A stretch of DNA of 64,000 nucleotides from assembly GCF_001425575.1 (NCBI RefSeq), contig NZ_LMRD01000011.1, positions 62,001-126,000 on the forward strand, read 5' to 3'. A model generated the notes under the pieces. That model ran no database searches. It saw only the letters and a program-made list of their open reading frames with translations, and was not told the origin of the DNA. The position numbers and the translations under genes were made by a program. Position 1 is the first letter of the stretch; every line of letters begins with the position of its first letter. Below are positions 27,589 to 38,059 of the stretch, piece after piece. Source of the DNA: Aurantimonas sp. Leaf443. Lineage in GTDB: Bacteria; Pseudomonadota; Alphaproteobacteria; Rhizobiales; Rhizobiaceae.

Positions 27589-28554
27589 ATGCCGTTCTCT
27601 CGCCTCCTCGTCGGTGCCCGCGCGCGCCTCGCGCCCCGCGCCTCGCGACGCCTCGTCGTCGCCGGGCTTCTGTCCGGCCTCCTTCCGGCGCTGCCCCTTC
27701 CCGCCGCCGCCCAGGACACCGTGACGGTCGCCACCGCCCGCGGCGAGGTCAGCGTGCCGGCCCGGCCCCGCACGGTCGTCGTCTTCGACCTGCCCTCCAT
27801 CGACACGCTGGACGCGCTGGGCGTCGAGATCGCCGGCGTTCCCCAGGGCCCCATCCCGACCTTTCTCGAGAAATATGCCGGCGAGCGCTACGCCAAGGTC
27901 GGAACGCTCTTCGAGCCGGACCTCGAGGCCGTGGCGGCCCTCATTCCCGATCTCATCATTGCCGGCGGCAGGTCGCAGGAGAAGACCGAGACGCTGAGCG
28001 CCATCGCGCCGACGATCGACATGACCGTGCCCGCGACGGATTTCGTGGGCGGCGCCGTGGCCCGCGTCGAAGCCTTGGCGACGATCTTCGGCAAGGAGGC
28101 GGAAGCGAGGACGCGCATCGACGCGCTGAGATCCTCCATCGCCGCGCTGAAGGCCGAGAGCGCCACGGTGGGCACGGGGCTGATCGTGCTCACCACGGGC
28201 AACCGCATGAGCGCCTTCGGGCCGGGCTCGCGGTTCGGCGTGCTCCATAGCGAATTCGGCATCGCGCCGGCCGATACCGGCCTCGACACGGCGAACCACG
28301 GCGAGGCGGTCTCCTTCGAATATATCGCCAAGACCGATCCCGACTGGCTCTTCGTGATCGACCGCGACGCCGCGATCGGGCGCGGTTCGGCGGCCGCGAT
28401 GCTGAAGAACGAGCTGGTCGAGAACACCAGAGCCTGGAAGGCGGACCAGGTCGTCTATCTCGACCCGGCCAACTGGTATCTCTCGTCCTCGGGGCTCCAG
28501 GCGATGCAGAAGAATGTCGACGAACTCGCGACGGCCCTCGCCAGGCGCTCCTGA
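27589..28554 (+). CDS. Siderophore ABC transporter substrate-binding protein (FatB/CeuE/YclQ-like)
   Basis: 321-residue periplasmic protein of the two-lobe, single-helix-linked class used for iron chelates. A long signal runs to the AAAQD site near residue 42, with an arginine-rich start (RASRRLVVAGLLSG) that could suit Sec or Tat. The mature part begins with the family motif TVVVFDLPSIDTLDALG and contains PDLIIAGGRSQEK. The following genes encode two permeases and an ATPase in the order of fat/ceu operons, which import catecholate or carboxylate siderophores. The matching outer-membrane receptor upstream is broken. Confidence 0.9.
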   Translation: MPFSRLLVGARARLAPRASRRLVVAGLLSGLLPALPLPAAAQDTVTVATARGEVSVPARPRTVVVFDLPSIDTLDALGVEIAGVPQGPIPTFLEKYAGERYAKVGTLFEPDLEAVAALIPDLIIAGGRSQEKTETLSAIAPTIDMTVPATDFVGGAVARVEALATIFGKEAEARTRIDALRSSIAALKAESATVGTGLIVLTTGNRMSAFGPGSRFGVLHSEFGIAPADTGLDTANHGEAVSFEYIAKTDPDWLFVIDRDAAIGRGSAAAMLKNELVENTRAWKADQVVYLDPANWYLSSSGLQAMQKNVDELATALARRS

Positions 28555-28628
28555 TCCGAAGGCCGACCATCCGTCTCGCGCCGCGCCCACCGCGCCGCGA
28601 CCTCGTTTCCAGGCAGTCTCATCCCTCC

Positions 28629-29600
28629 ATGACGCACCGCGCCATCCTGACGCTTTCGGGCCTTGCGCTCGCCTGCCTCGCGCTCGCCAGCCTCCTTGTC
28701 GGCGCCGGCGACCTGTCGCTTTCCGGCATCCTGGCGGGTGACGGGAGCGGCGGCGAATGGCGCCTCCTCCTCGCGAGCCGCCTGCCGCGGACGCTCGCGG
28801 CGATCCTTGCCGGGGCCAGCCTCGCGGTGGCCGGACTCATCATGCAGATGCTCTCCTCCAACCGCTTCGTCGAACCCTCCACGGTCGGAACGACGGAAGC
28901 GGCGAGCCTCGGAATGCTGTGCGTCACGATCCTCGCGCCGGGCCTGTCCGTCTTCGCGAAGATGCTCGTCGCCGGCGCCTTCGCGCTTGCCGGCACGGCG
29001 CTGTTCATGGCGATCGTCCAGCGGCTCGAAGCGCGGTCGGGCTATCTCGTTCCGCTGATCGGCCTCATCCTGTCGGGCATTATCGGGGCGATGGCGAGCT
29101 TCGTCGCCTTCCGGACCGACCTCGTGCAGTCGATCGGCGCCTGGACGAGCGGCGACTTCTCGGTCGTCCTGCGCGGCCGCTACGAGCTTCTCTGGATCGC
29201 GCTCGCGCTGACGGCAGCGGCCATCGTGGCGGCGGACCGGTTCACGCTCGCCGGGATGGGGCGCGACATGGCGACCAATCTCGGCATCGCCTACGAGCGG
29301 ATCGTGATGCTCGGCCTGATCGTCGTCTCGCTGGTGGCGGCGGTGACGATCGTCACGGTCGGCAGTATTCCCTTCGTCGGACTCGTCGTTCCGAACCTCG
29401 TCTCCCTGGTCGCCGGCGACAACGGCCGGCGTACGATCCCGTATGTCGCCTTGGCGGGCGCCGGACTGGTCCTCGCCTGCGACATTGTCGGCCGGCTCGT
29501 GCGCATGCCCTACGAAATCCCGGTCGGCACGATCATGGGCGTCGTCGGTGCGCTCGTCTTCCTCTCCATCGTCTTCGGCCGGAGGCCCGCCTTTGGCTGA
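28629..29600 (+). CDS. Siderophore ABC transporter permease (FatD/CeuB/YclN-like)
   Basis: 323-residue inner-membrane permease of the FecCD family, with about nine to ten hydrophobic segments. ILAGASLAVAGLIMQMLSSN near residues 58-77 is the family signature, followed by FVEPSTVGTTEAASLG. VGSIPFVGLVVPNLV near residue 245 is the ATPase-contact region. It lies 74 bases after the binding-protein gene, and its stop overlaps the next permease start by eight bases. Confidence 0.92.
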   Translation: MTHRAILTLSGLALACLALASLLVGAGDLSLSGILAGDGSGGEWRLLLASRLPRTLAAILAGASLAVAGLIMQMLSSNRFVEPSTVGTTEAASLGMLCVTILAPGLSVFAKMLVAGAFALAGTALFMAIVQRLEARSGYLVPLIGLILSGIIGAMASFVAFRTDLVQSIGAWTSGDFSVVLRGRYELLWIALALTAAAIVAADRFTLAGMGRDMATNLGIAYERIVMLGLIVVSLVAAVTIVTVGSIPFVGLVVPNLVSLVAGDNGRRTIPYVALAGAGLVLACDIVGRLVRMPYEIPVGTIMGVVGALVFLSIVFGRRPAFG

Positions 29601-30606
29601 CCTGTCCTCGCGCGGCACCGCCTCGCCGGCGCTCGCGGGCGCCGAAGCGCGCTCAAGACCCGCCCTGCCGCTCGCCATCCCGGTCCTCGTACTGGTCGCG
29701 CTCGCCGCCTGCCTCCTCTTCCTGACGCTCGGCGCGCGCGGCGACTGGTCCTTCGTCCTGACACTGCGGGGCGGCCGGCTGGCGGCGATGGTGATCGTCG
29801 CCCATGCGGTGGCGGTCTCCACCGTCGTCTTCCAGACGATCGCGGGAAACCGCATCCTGACGCCGTCGATCATGGGCTTCGACGCGCTCTACGCCCTGAT
29901 CCAGACCGTCCTCGTGTTCCTGGCCGGGGCCGCCTTCGCCGCGACGCTCGATCCGCGCGTCCTCTTCGTCGGCGAGGTGGCCGCCCTCGTCGTCTTCGCG
30001 GGGCTTCTCTACGGCACGCTCCTCTCGGCCGGCGCGCGCGATCTTCATCGCCTGCTCCTCGTCGGCATCATCCTCGGCGTTCTCTTCCGCTCGCTGGCCG
30101 GCCTCCTGCAGCGCCTCATCGACCCGAACGAGTTCGTGGTCCTTCAGGACCGGCTCTATGCGAGTTTCGGCGCGGTGCCGCCCGGCCTCCTCGCCGTCTC
30201 GGCGGCCATCGTCCTGGCCGCCAGCCTCGCGGTCTGGCGCCTGCGGCGGGTGCTCGACGTCCTCGCGCTCGGTCGAGAGCGCTCCATCGCGCTCGGCGTC
30301 GACCATCGGCGACTGGTCTTTCTCGTCCTGGCGCTCGTCGCCGTTCTCGTCAGCGTCTCCACCGCGCTGGTCGGGCCGGTCACCTTCTTCGGCCTCCTCG
30401 TCGCGGCGCTCGCGACGAGCCTCGTCGGCGGACGCAGCCACGCCTTGCTCCTGCCCGCCGCCTCGCTCGTCGCCATTGTCTGCATCGTCGGCGGGCAGAC
30501 GATCCTGGAACGCCTGCTCGGCTTCGACGGCGCCCTCGGCATGGTCGTGGAGTTCGTCGGCGGCCTCGTCTTCCTGGCGCTTCTCCTGCGGAAAGGCATC
30601 GCATGA
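29593..30606 (+). CDS. Siderophore ABC transporter permease (FatC/CeuC/YclO-like)
   Basis: 337-residue FecCD-family permease, partner of the preceding one. I place the start at TTG 29593 because GGAGG lies seven bases before it and the protein then begins shortly before the first membrane helix (LAIPVLVLVALAACLLFLTL); no ATG or GTG fits. VVFQTIAGNRILTPSIMGFDALYALIQT is the conserved core. It overlaps the previous gene by eight bases and the ATPase gene by four (ATGA at 30603). Confidence 0.88.
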   Translation: MADLSSRGTASPALAGAEARSRPALPLAIPVLVLVALAACLLFLTLGARGDWSFVLTLRGGRLAAMVIVAHAVAVSTVVFQTIAGNRILTPSIMGFDALYALIQTVLVFLAGAAFAATLDPRVLFVGEVAALVVFAGLLYGTLLSAGARDLHRLLLVGIILGVLFRSLAGLLQRLIDPNEFVVLQDRLYASFGAVPPGLLAVSAAIVLAASLAVWRLRRVLDVLALGRERSIALGVDHRRLVFLVLALVAVLVSVSTALVGPVTFFGLLVAALATSLVGGRSHALLLPAASLVAIVCIVGGQTILERLLGFDGALGMVVEFVGGLVFLALLLRKGIA

Positions 30607-31361
30607 TCGAGGCGGAGGCTCTCACCAAGCGCTACGGCGAGACGCTCGTCGTCGACGGCGTGTCGCTGACGATTCCCGCCGGCGGGATCACCGCCATCAT
30701 CGGGCCGAACGGCGCGGGAAAGTCGACGCTCCTCTCCATGCTCGCCCGGCTGTTGCCGATGGACGCAGGAAGCGCGGCGATCGACGGCCTCGACGTGACG
30801 CGCAGCCCGAGCGACCTCCTCGCGCGGCGTCTGGCCATCCTGCGGCAGGAGAACGGGCTCACCGTGCGCCTCACCGTGCGCGACCTCGTCGCCTTCGGTC
30901 GCTTCCCCCATTCCAAGGGTCGGCTCGGGCCGGAGGATCGCGCCAGGATCGACGAGGCGATCGCCTATCTCGATCTCGGCGCCTTCGCCGAACGCTATCT
31001 GGACGAGTTGTCGGGCGGCCAGCGCCAGCGCGCCTTCGTCGCCATGGTGCTGGCGCAGGACACCGGCACGATCCTCCTCGACGAGCCGCTGAACAATCTC
31101 GACATCCGCCACGCCGTCTCGATGATGCGCCTCCTGCGGCGGGCGGCGGACGAACTCGGCAAGACGATCGTCGCCGTCCTCCACGACATCAACTTCGCCG
31201 CCGCCTATGCCGACCGGATCGTGGCCATGCGCGGCGGCCGGATCGCGCATCAGGGCCCGGTGGACGCAATCGTCAGCGAGGCGGTCATCGGGGAGGTCTT
31301 CGGCCTGCCGGTGATCGTGCGCGAGGTCGAGGGCCAGCGCACCTGCCTCTTCCGGCGCTGA
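30603..31361 (+). CDS. Siderophore ABC transporter ATP-binding protein (FatE/CeuD/YclP-like)
   Basis: 252-residue ATPase of the FepC class that powers ferric-siderophore import. Walker A is GPNGAGKST at about residues 37-45, the signature is [15 protein letters not shown], Walker B ILLDEPLNNLD, and the switch histidine is in VLHDINFAAAYADR. Length is typical. It is last in the operon; no terminator hairpin is obvious in the following 220 bases, which hold the promoter of the next operon. Confidence 0.93.
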   Translation: MIEAEALTKRYGETLVVDGVSLTIPAGGITAIIGPNGAGKSTLLSMLARLLPMDAGSAAIDGLDVTRSPSDLLARRLAILRQENGLTVRLTVRDLVAFGRFPHSKGRLGPEDRARIDEAIAYLDLGAFAERYLDELSGGQRQRAFVAMVLAQDTGTILLDEPLNNLDIRHAVSMMRLLRRAADELGKTIVAVLHDINFAAAYADRIVAMRGGRIAHQGPVDAIVSEAVIGEVFGLPVIVREVEGQRTCLFRR

Positions 31362-31421
31362 AACCGCGCGTTCCCGCCGGACGGGGCACGACATCCCGTC
31401 AGCAGGGTTTCAGACATTACC

Positions 31422-32523
<1,102 letters not shown>

Positions 32524-32532
32524 GGATCGGAG

Positions 32533-32587
32533 GCGGGACCCGCGCCGGACGCCCGCCCGACCGGCGCGCCGCCGGCGCGGATCCCGC
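32533..32587 (+). terminator. Long hairpin after the sugar-binding-protein gene
   Basis: GCGGGACCCGCGCCGG (32533-32548) and CCGGCGCGGATCCCGC (32572-32587) pair at 15 of 16 positions over a 23-base loop. No T-tract follows and the operon continues at 32722, so it probably stabilises the upstream message or reduces read-through. Confidence 0.65.
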
Positions 32588-32721
32588 TCCCTGAACGATC
32601 GCTCGCGCGGCGCAGGCGGAAGCGGCGACGCGCGCCGCCCGCGCCAGGCGTCGGGCGCCTCTCCCGGCCGCACGGGCGGCACCGGCGCGACCCGCACCAA
32701 ACCCCATCGAGCGAAACGGCC

Positions 32722-33372
32722 ATGCCTCAGCTTCCGCGAAGTCTTGCCCCGGCGCTCGCGCTTCTGGCTCTCGCCCTGCCCGCCTGCAAATTCGTCGACA
32801 CGGCCGAGCTCGCAGCCCGGCGTCAGGCCGCGGCCGCGCCGACGGCCAGCGCCTCCGGCACCGCGCTCTACGGGGCGAAGGTCGTGCCCTATGTCAACGA
32901 GAAGGCCGTGCCCTTTGGCGAGATCCGCACCGCCGCGGCGGCGGATTTCGCATCCGCCGGCGAACGGTTCGGCTACCGCGAGGTGAAGGAGGGCGCGCCC
33001 TTCAATTTCCTCGCCCGCGTCGCCGGCACCATCGTCTCCGCCGACACCAAGTCGCGCGCCGCGACGGCTTTGGTCGACACGGACGGCGACGGAACCGGCG
33101 ACGTCACGATCCAGCTCGGCCCCGTCATCAAGGGCACGTCGCTGCGCGACGCCCTGCCCTTCGTCACCTTCACGAGCTACGCCAACCAGATCGAGTTCGC
33201 GGACGTCGCCAAGGCGTTCAACAGCCAGGCCTACGAGACCGCGCTGAAGGCGCTGCCGCGCGAGGCGCTGGTCGGCCGGAGCGTCGAGGCGGTCGGCGCC
33301 TTCACCCTGAAGTCGGGCGCCGACAGGGTGCTGCTCACGCCCGTCTCGGTGACGCTGGGAGGCGGCGCGTGA
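32722..33372 (+). CDS. DUF2291 lipoprotein of the sugar transporter operon
   Basis: 216-residue predicted lipoprotein. The lipobox LPAC puts Cys22 at the mature N terminus after a hydrophobic helix, and no Asp follows at position two (Lys does), so outer-membrane sorting is likely. The domain shows GTALYGAKVVPYVNEKAVP and an LVDTDGDGTGDV segment that resembles a calcium-binding loop. DUF2291 genes are known neighbours of ribose-type ABC operons; the role is unknown. It overlaps the ATPase gene by four bases (GTGA). Confidence 0.8.
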   Translation: MPQLPRSLAPALALLALALPACKFVDTAELAARRQAAAAPTASASGTALYGAKVVPYVNEKAVPFGEIRTAAAADFASAGERFGYREVKEGAPFNFLARVAGTIVSADTKSRAATALVDTDGDGTGDVTIQLGPVIKGTSLRDALPFVTFTSYANQIEFADVAKAFNSQAYETALKALPREALVGRSVEAVGAFTLKSGADRVLLTPVSVTLGGGA

Positions 33373-34952
33373 GCGAGGCCGCCCGACCCGACGCCATCCC
33401 CCTCGCCGACGACATCGTCCTCTCCGTGCGCGGCGCGACCAAGGTCTATCCGGGCACGCAGGCGCTGAAGGGCGTCGATTTCGACGTGCGGCGCGGCGCG
33501 GTCAACGTCCTCGTCGGCGAGAACGGCGCGGGCAAGTCGACGCTGATGAAGATCATCGCCGGCGTCGAGCAGCCGACGACGGGCGAGATCGTCCTCGACG
33601 GCCAGCCGATCGCCCTGCCCTCCACCGCGGCGGCGCGGGCGGCGGGCATCGGCATCGTGTTCCAGGAGCTCAACCTCTTCCCGAACATGACCATCGCCGA
33701 GAATATCTTCATCGGCCGCGAGAAGACGCGCGCCGGCATCGACATCGACATGCCGGCCCAGCGCGCCGTGGCGGCCGCGCTGCTCGAACGCCTCGAACAC
33801 GCCAATTCGCCGGACACGCTGGTCGCGGACCTTCGCATCGGCGAGCAGCAGATCGTGGAGATCGCCAAGGCTCTGGCGCAGGACGCGCGCATTCTCATCA
33901 TGGACGAGCCGACCTCGGCGCTCTCGGCGGCGGAGGTCGAGATCCTCTTCCGCGTCATCGGCGAGCTGAAAGCCCAAGGGGTCGCCATCGTCTACATCTC
34001 GCACCGGCTCGAGGAGCTGGTGCGCATCGGCGATTTCATCACCGTCCTGCGCGACGGGCGCATCACCGGCGCGCGGGCGATGACGGACGTGGACGTGCCC
34101 TGGATCGTGCGCGCCATGATCGGCGCCTCCTCCAAGGACTTCGCCAAGACGATCCACCACGAATTCGGCGCGGAAGTGCTGCGCGTCGAGGAGATGACGC
34201 TGCCGCGCAAGGCCGGCGGCTTCGCGGTGGACCACGTGTCCCTCTCGCTGCGGCGCGGCGAGATCGTCGGCATCTACGGGCTGATGGGCGCCGGGCGCAC
34301 CGAGCTCCTCTCCTGCATCATGGGCCGGGAAGAGGCCGCCACGGGCCGCGTGAGCCTCGACGGGCAGGACCTGTCCGACCGCAGCATCCACGGGCGCATC
34401 AAGCGCGGCGTCGCGCTGATTCCCGAGGACCGCAAGGCCGAGGGGCTCGTGCAGATCCTCTCGGTCGCGCAGAACATGAGCCTCTCCTCGCTGAAGAGCT
34501 TCACGACGGGCTTCCATCTCGACCTGGCCAAGGAGCGCCGTTCGGTCACCGACTTCGTCCGCCGGCTCGCCGTCAAGGTCGCGGGGCTGGAGAGCCCGGT
34601 CTCCTCGCTCTCGGGCGGCAACCAGCAGAAGATCGTCATCGGCAAGGCGCTGATGACGGGGCCGAAGGTGCTGCTGATGGACGAGCCGAGCCGGGGCATC
34701 GACATCGGCGCCAAGGCCGAGGTCTTCCGCGTCATGCGCACGCTCGCCGCCGAAGGGCTCGGCATCCTCTTCGTCACCTCCGACCTCGAGGAGGTGATGG
34801 AATTGTCCGACCGCATCATCGTCATGTCGAACGGGCGCGTCACCGGCGACCTGCCGCGCGGCGAGGCGAGCGAGGAGGCGGTCGTCGCCCTCTCCGCGCT
34901 CGGCCACGGCCTCCACGAGACACGTCCCACCGCCGCGGAGAACCGGCCATGA
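33369..34952 (+). CDS. Sugar ABC transporter ATP-binding protein (RbsA-like, two domains)
   Basis: 527-residue fused ATPase, as usual for ribose-type importers. Domain 1 has Walker A GENGAGKST and Walker B ILIMDEPTSALS; its signature is degenerate (LRIGEQQIVEIAKAL). Domain 2 lacks a canonical Walker A (GLMGAGRTE), has LSGGNQQKIVIGKAL and LLMDEPSRGID. This asymmetry is normal for RbsA. It starts at GTG 33369 inside the DUF2291 stop and ends overlapping the permease start (ATGA at 34949). Confidence 0.93.
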   Translation: MSEAARPDAIPLADDIVLSVRGATKVYPGTQALKGVDFDVRRGAVNVLVGENGAGKSTLMKIIAGVEQPTTGEIVLDGQPIALPSTAAARAAGIGIVFQELNLFPNMTIAENIFIGREKTRAGIDIDMPAQRAVAAALLERLEHANSPDTLVADLRIGEQQIVEIAKALAQDARILIMDEPTSALSAAEVEILFRVIGELKAQGVAIVYISHRLEELVRIGDFITVLRDGRITGARAMTDVDVPWIVRAMIGASSKDFAKTIHHEFGAEVLRVEEMTLPRKAGGFAVDHVSLSLRRGEIVGIYGLMGAGRTELLSCIMGREEAATGRVSLDGQDLSDRSIHGRIKRGVALIPEDRKAEGLVQILSVAQNMSLSSLKSFTTGFHLDLAKERRSVTDFVRRLAVKVAGLESPVSSLSGGNQQKIVIGKALMTGPKVLLMDEPSRGIDIGAKAEVFRVMRTLAAEGLGILFVTSDLEEVMELSDRIIVMSNGRVTGDLPRGEASEEAVVALSALGHGLHETRPTAAENRP

Positions 34953-36016
34953 CCCTCGCCCCCGCAACGGCGCCGACGGCGCGCCGGGACGTGTCGCCCG
35001 TCCTTCTCCTCCTGAAGGCGCGCACCTTCATCGCGCTGATCGCGGTCGTCCTGTTCTTCTCCTTCGCCGCGCCGAACTTCCTGTCGACGGCCAACCTCAT
35101 CATCATGGCCGAGCATGTGGCGCTCAACGCCTTCCTCGCCATCGGCATGACCTTCGTCATCATCACCGGCGGCATCGACCTCTCGGTCGGCTCGATCGTC
35201 GGCCTGTGCGGCATGGTCGCCGGCTATCTCGTGCTGAACGGGGTGGAGATCGGCGTCCTCGGCCAGACCGTGTTCTTCAACACCGCGGAGATCGTGGCGA
35301 TCACGCTTCTCGTCGGCGTGCTCGTCGGCGTCGTGAACGGGCTTCTCATCACCCGCCTCAACGTCGCGCCCTTCATCGCGACCCTCGGCACGCTCTATGT
35401 CGCGCGCGGCATGGCGCTCCTCTCCTCGGACGGCGCGACCTTTCCGAACCTTCGCGGCTCGGCCGAATGGGGCACCGACACGTTCCCGCTGATCGGCGCC
35501 GGGTCCTTTCTCAGCATTCCCGTCTCGATCTGGACGCTGATCGTCGTCGGGCTGGGCGCAGCCTATCTCGCCGCCCGCACGCCGCTCGGGCGCTACATCT
35601 ACGCCGTTGGCGGCAACGAGAAGGCGGCGGCGCTCTCGGGCATCCGGGTCAACCGCACGAAGATGTTCGTCTATATGTTCTCCGGCTTCTGCGCGGCGAT
35701 CGTCGGGCTGATCGTGGCCTCGCAGCTCGTCGCCTCGCATCCGGCCACCGGCGAGACCTTCGAGCTGAACGCCATCGCCGCGGCCGTCCTCGGCGGCACC
35801 TCCATGTCGGGCGGGCGCGGCAGGATCGGCGGCACGATCATCGGCGCCTTCGTCATCGGCATCCTCTCGGACGGTCTGGTGATGATGGGGGTCTCCTCCT
35901 TCTGGCAGACCGTCATCAAGGGCCTCGTCATCATCGCCGCCGTCGTCGTCGACCAGTTCCAGCAGCGCCTGCAGCAGCGCATCGCCCTGCAGCGCCAGGC
36001 CGCCCTCGGGCGCTGA
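34949..36016 (+). CDS. Sugar ABC transporter permease (RbsC-like)
   Basis: 355-residue inner-membrane permease with about ten hydrophobic helices. GMTFVIITGGIDLSVGSI near residue 68 is the family signature and YAVGGNEKAAALSGIRVN the ATPase-contact loop; AVLGGTSMSGGRGRIGGTIIGA lies in the C-terminal part. It completes the importer with the binding protein at 31585. A 17-base tandem duplication follows its stop. Confidence 0.93.
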   Translation: MTLAPATAPTARRDVSPVLLLLKARTFIALIAVVLFFSFAAPNFLSTANLIIMAEHVALNAFLAIGMTFVIITGGIDLSVGSIVGLCGMVAGYLVLNGVEIGVLGQTVFFNTAEIVAITLLVGVLVGVVNGLLITRLNVAPFIATLGTLYVARGMALLSSDGATFPNLRGSAEWGTDTFPLIGAGSFLSIPVSIWTLIVVGLGAAYLAARTPLGRYIYAVGGNEKAAALSGIRVNRTKMFVYMFSGFCAAIVGLIVASQLVASHPATGETFELNAIAAAVLGGTSMSGGRGRIGGTIIGAFVIGILSDGLVMMGVSSFWQTVIKGLVIIAAVVVDQFQQRLQQRIALQRQAALGR

Positions 36017-36030
36017 CCGCCTTCGAGACG

Positions 36031-36064
36031 GAAGCCCGTTCCAGACAGAAGCCCGTTCCAGACA
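36031..36064 (+). repeat. 17-bp perfect tandem duplication
   Basis: GAAGCCCGTTCCAGACA occurs at 36031-36047 and again at 36048-36064, then GAAGAAAG follows as a ribosome site for the next gene. It probably arose by slippage in the short spacer. Confidence 0.9.
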
Positions 36065-36079
36065 GAAGAAAGACCAGAC

Positions 36080-36907
36080 ATGACAGCGATCGCCCTGTTC
36101 GGCGCCGGCGGCAAGATGGGCTACCGGCTCTCCTCCAATCTCAAGGGATCTCGTTTCGACATGCGCCATGTCGAGCTGAGCCCGGCCGGCCGCGAGCGCC
36201 TGAAGTCCGGCCTCGGCTTCGACTGCGTGCCCCAGGACGAGGCGTTAAAGGGTGCCGAGGTCGTCGTGCTCGCCGTGCCCGACACCCATATCGGCAAGGT
36301 CGCCTCGGCCATCGTGGACGACCTCGCCCCCGGCACCATCATCGTCATCCTGGATGCCGCGGCCCCCTTCGCGGGCCACCTCCCCAAGCGCGCGGACATC
36401 ACCTATTTCGTCACCCATCCCTGCCATCCGCCGATCTTCAACGACGAGACCGATCCCGCCGCCAAGCGCGACTTCTTCGGCGGCGTCGCGGCCAAGCAGC
36501 ATATCGTCTCGGCGCTGATGCAGGGGCCGGAAGAGCACTTCGCGCTCGGCGAGGAAGTGGCCAAGGTCATCTGGGCGCCGGTCATGCGTTCGCATCGCGT
36601 CACGGTCGAGCAGATGGCGCTTCTGGAACCCGGCCTGTCGGAGACGGTCTGCGCCTCGCTTCTCGACGTCATGCGCGAGGCGATGGACGAGGTGGTGCGC
36701 CGGGGCGTGCCGCGCGAGGCGGCGCGCGATTTCCTGCTCGGCCACATGAACGTGCTCGGCTCCGTCATCTTCGAGGAGACGCCGGGCGTCTTCTCCGATG
36801 CGTGCAACAAGGCCATCGAATTCGGCAAGCCGATGCTGATGCGGCAGGACTGGAAGCGCGTGTTCGAGCCGCAGGAACTGGCGGACTCGATCCGCCGCAT
36901 CACCTGA
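36080..36907 (+). CDS. apnO: D-apionate oxidoisomerase
   Basis: 275-residue NAD-dependent enzyme that converts D-apionate to 3-oxo-isoapionate. The Rossmann motif GAGGKMG is at residues 8-14, followed by VVVLAVPDTHIGKV; the C-terminal helical half resembles the phosphogluconate-dehydrogenase C-terminal domain and carries FVTHPCHPPIFND and KAIEFGKPML. These are features I associate with ApnO of the D-apiose pathways described by functional genomics of sugar importers. Context agrees: an ApsD-like gene follows 104 bases later and OiaK and RuBisCO-like genes lie 4 kb away. Confidence 0.85.
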   Translation: MTAIALFGAGGKMGYRLSSNLKGSRFDMRHVELSPAGRERLKSGLGFDCVPQDEALKGAEVVVLAVPDTHIGKVASAIVDDLAPGTIIVILDAAAPFAGHLPKRADITYFVTHPCHPPIFNDETDPAAKRDFFGGVAAKQHIVSALMQGPEEHFALGEEVAKVIWAPVMRSHRVTVEQMALLEPGLSETVCASLLDVMREAMDEVVRRGVPREAARDFLLGHMNVLGSVIFEETPGVFSDACNKAIEFGKPMLMRQDWKRVFEPQELADSIRRIT

Positions 36908-37011
36908 GGCAGGCAAACCCGCTCCGATCCGCCGGCGGACGGCGGCTCCGCCAAGCCCAACGCCTCGGCACGCACCGGCGCCCGCGGCCATCGCAGGAAA
37001 GACGAGCGAGA

Positions 37012-38055
37012 ATGGCACTCCTCGAAGGCGGCCTCATCGGCTGCGGCTTCTTCGCCAACAACCATCTGAACGCCTGGCGCGATCTCTCGCGGCAGGCGGA
37101 CGGAGCCGCCATCGTCGCCTTGTGCGACCGTGACGCCGCGCGGCTGGCAAGGGTCGCGGCCGCCTTCGGCATCGAGCGCACCTATACGGACGCGGCGGCG
37201 ATGTTCGCGGCCGAAAGGCTCGACTTCGTGGACATCGCCACGACCGCGCCGACCCATCGCGCGCTGGTGGAACTGGCGGCCGCCCACAAGGTGCCGGTGA
37301 TCTGCCAGAAGCCGATGGCGCCGACCATCGCGGACGGCCGCGCCATGGTGGCGGCCTGCGAGGCCGCCGGCGTGGCGATGATGGTCCACGAGAACTTCCG
37401 CTGGCAGAGGCCCATCATGGCCGTGCGGGACATCCTGACCTCCGGCGCGATCGGCAGGCCGTTCTGGGGCCGCGTTTCCTTCCGCTCGGGCTACGACGTC
37501 ATTTCCGGGCAGCCGTATCTCGCGGAGGGCGAGCGCTTCATCATCGAGGATCTCGGCGTCCACGTGCTCGATACCGCGCGGTTCCTCTTCGGAGAGGTCG
37601 CGCGGCTGACCGCCTCCACCGCACGGGTGAACCCCGCCATCAAGGGCGAGGACGTCGCGACCATGCTCCTCGTCCACGAGAGCGGGGTCACCTCCATCGT
37701 CGACTGTTCCTATTCGAGTCGGCGCGCACGCGAACTCTTCCCCGAGGTGCTGATCGATGTCGAGGGCAGCGAGGGCTCGGTGCAGCTCGACGCGGGCTAC
37801 AAGCTGACGCTGATCTCCAAGGCGGGCGCGGAGACGCGCGACGTCTCCCCGACGCTGCTCGACTGGGCCGAACGCCCCTGGCACGGCGTGCAGGAAAGCG
37901 TCCTCAACATCGAGCGCCACTTCGTCGCGACGCTGCGGGCGGGGGTCGAACCGGCGACCTCCGGCGCCGACAATCTCAAGACCTTCGCCCTCGTGGAAGC
38001 CGCCTATGCGAGCGCGGCGAGCGGCAAGACGGTCGATCCGGCAAAGGTCGCCTGA
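37012..38055 (+). CDS. apsD: D-apiose dehydrogenase (Gfo/Idh/MocA family)
   Basis: 347-residue NAD(P)-dependent dehydrogenase. The nucleotide motif GLIGCGFFANNH is at residues 7-18. CQKPMAPT holds the catalytic lysine that sits in EKP in most family members, and EDLGVHVLDTARFLFG provides the conserved histidine and aspartate. It would oxidise D-apiofuranose to D-apionolactone, the first step after uptake. ApsD belongs to this family, and the gene is five bases from an ApnL-like gene and downstream of apnO. General sugar or inositol dehydrogenases look alike, so the name rests on context. Confidence 0.8.
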   Translation: MALLEGGLIGCGFFANNHLNAWRDLSRQADGAAIVALCDRDAARLARVAAAFGIERTYTDAAAMFAAERLDFVDIATTAPTHRALVELAAAHKVPVICQKPMAPTIADGRAMVAACEAAGVAMMVHENFRWQRPIMAVRDILTSGAIGRPFWGRVSFRSGYDVISGQPYLAEGERFIIEDLGVHVLDTARFLFGEVARLTASTARVNPAIKGEDVATMLLVHESGVTSIVDCSYSSRRARELFPEVLIDVEGSEGSVQLDAGYKLTLISKAGAETRDVSPTLLDWAERPWHGVQESVLNIERHFVATLRAGVEPATSGADNLKTFALVEAAYASAASGKTVDPAKVA

Positions 38056-38059
38056 CGCG

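Noticed and set aside
36031-36064. Tandem duplication considered as a CRISPR-like or regulatory repeat
   Set aside because: Only two adjacent 17-base copies with no spacer and no cas genes; best seen as slippage in a short intergenic gap.
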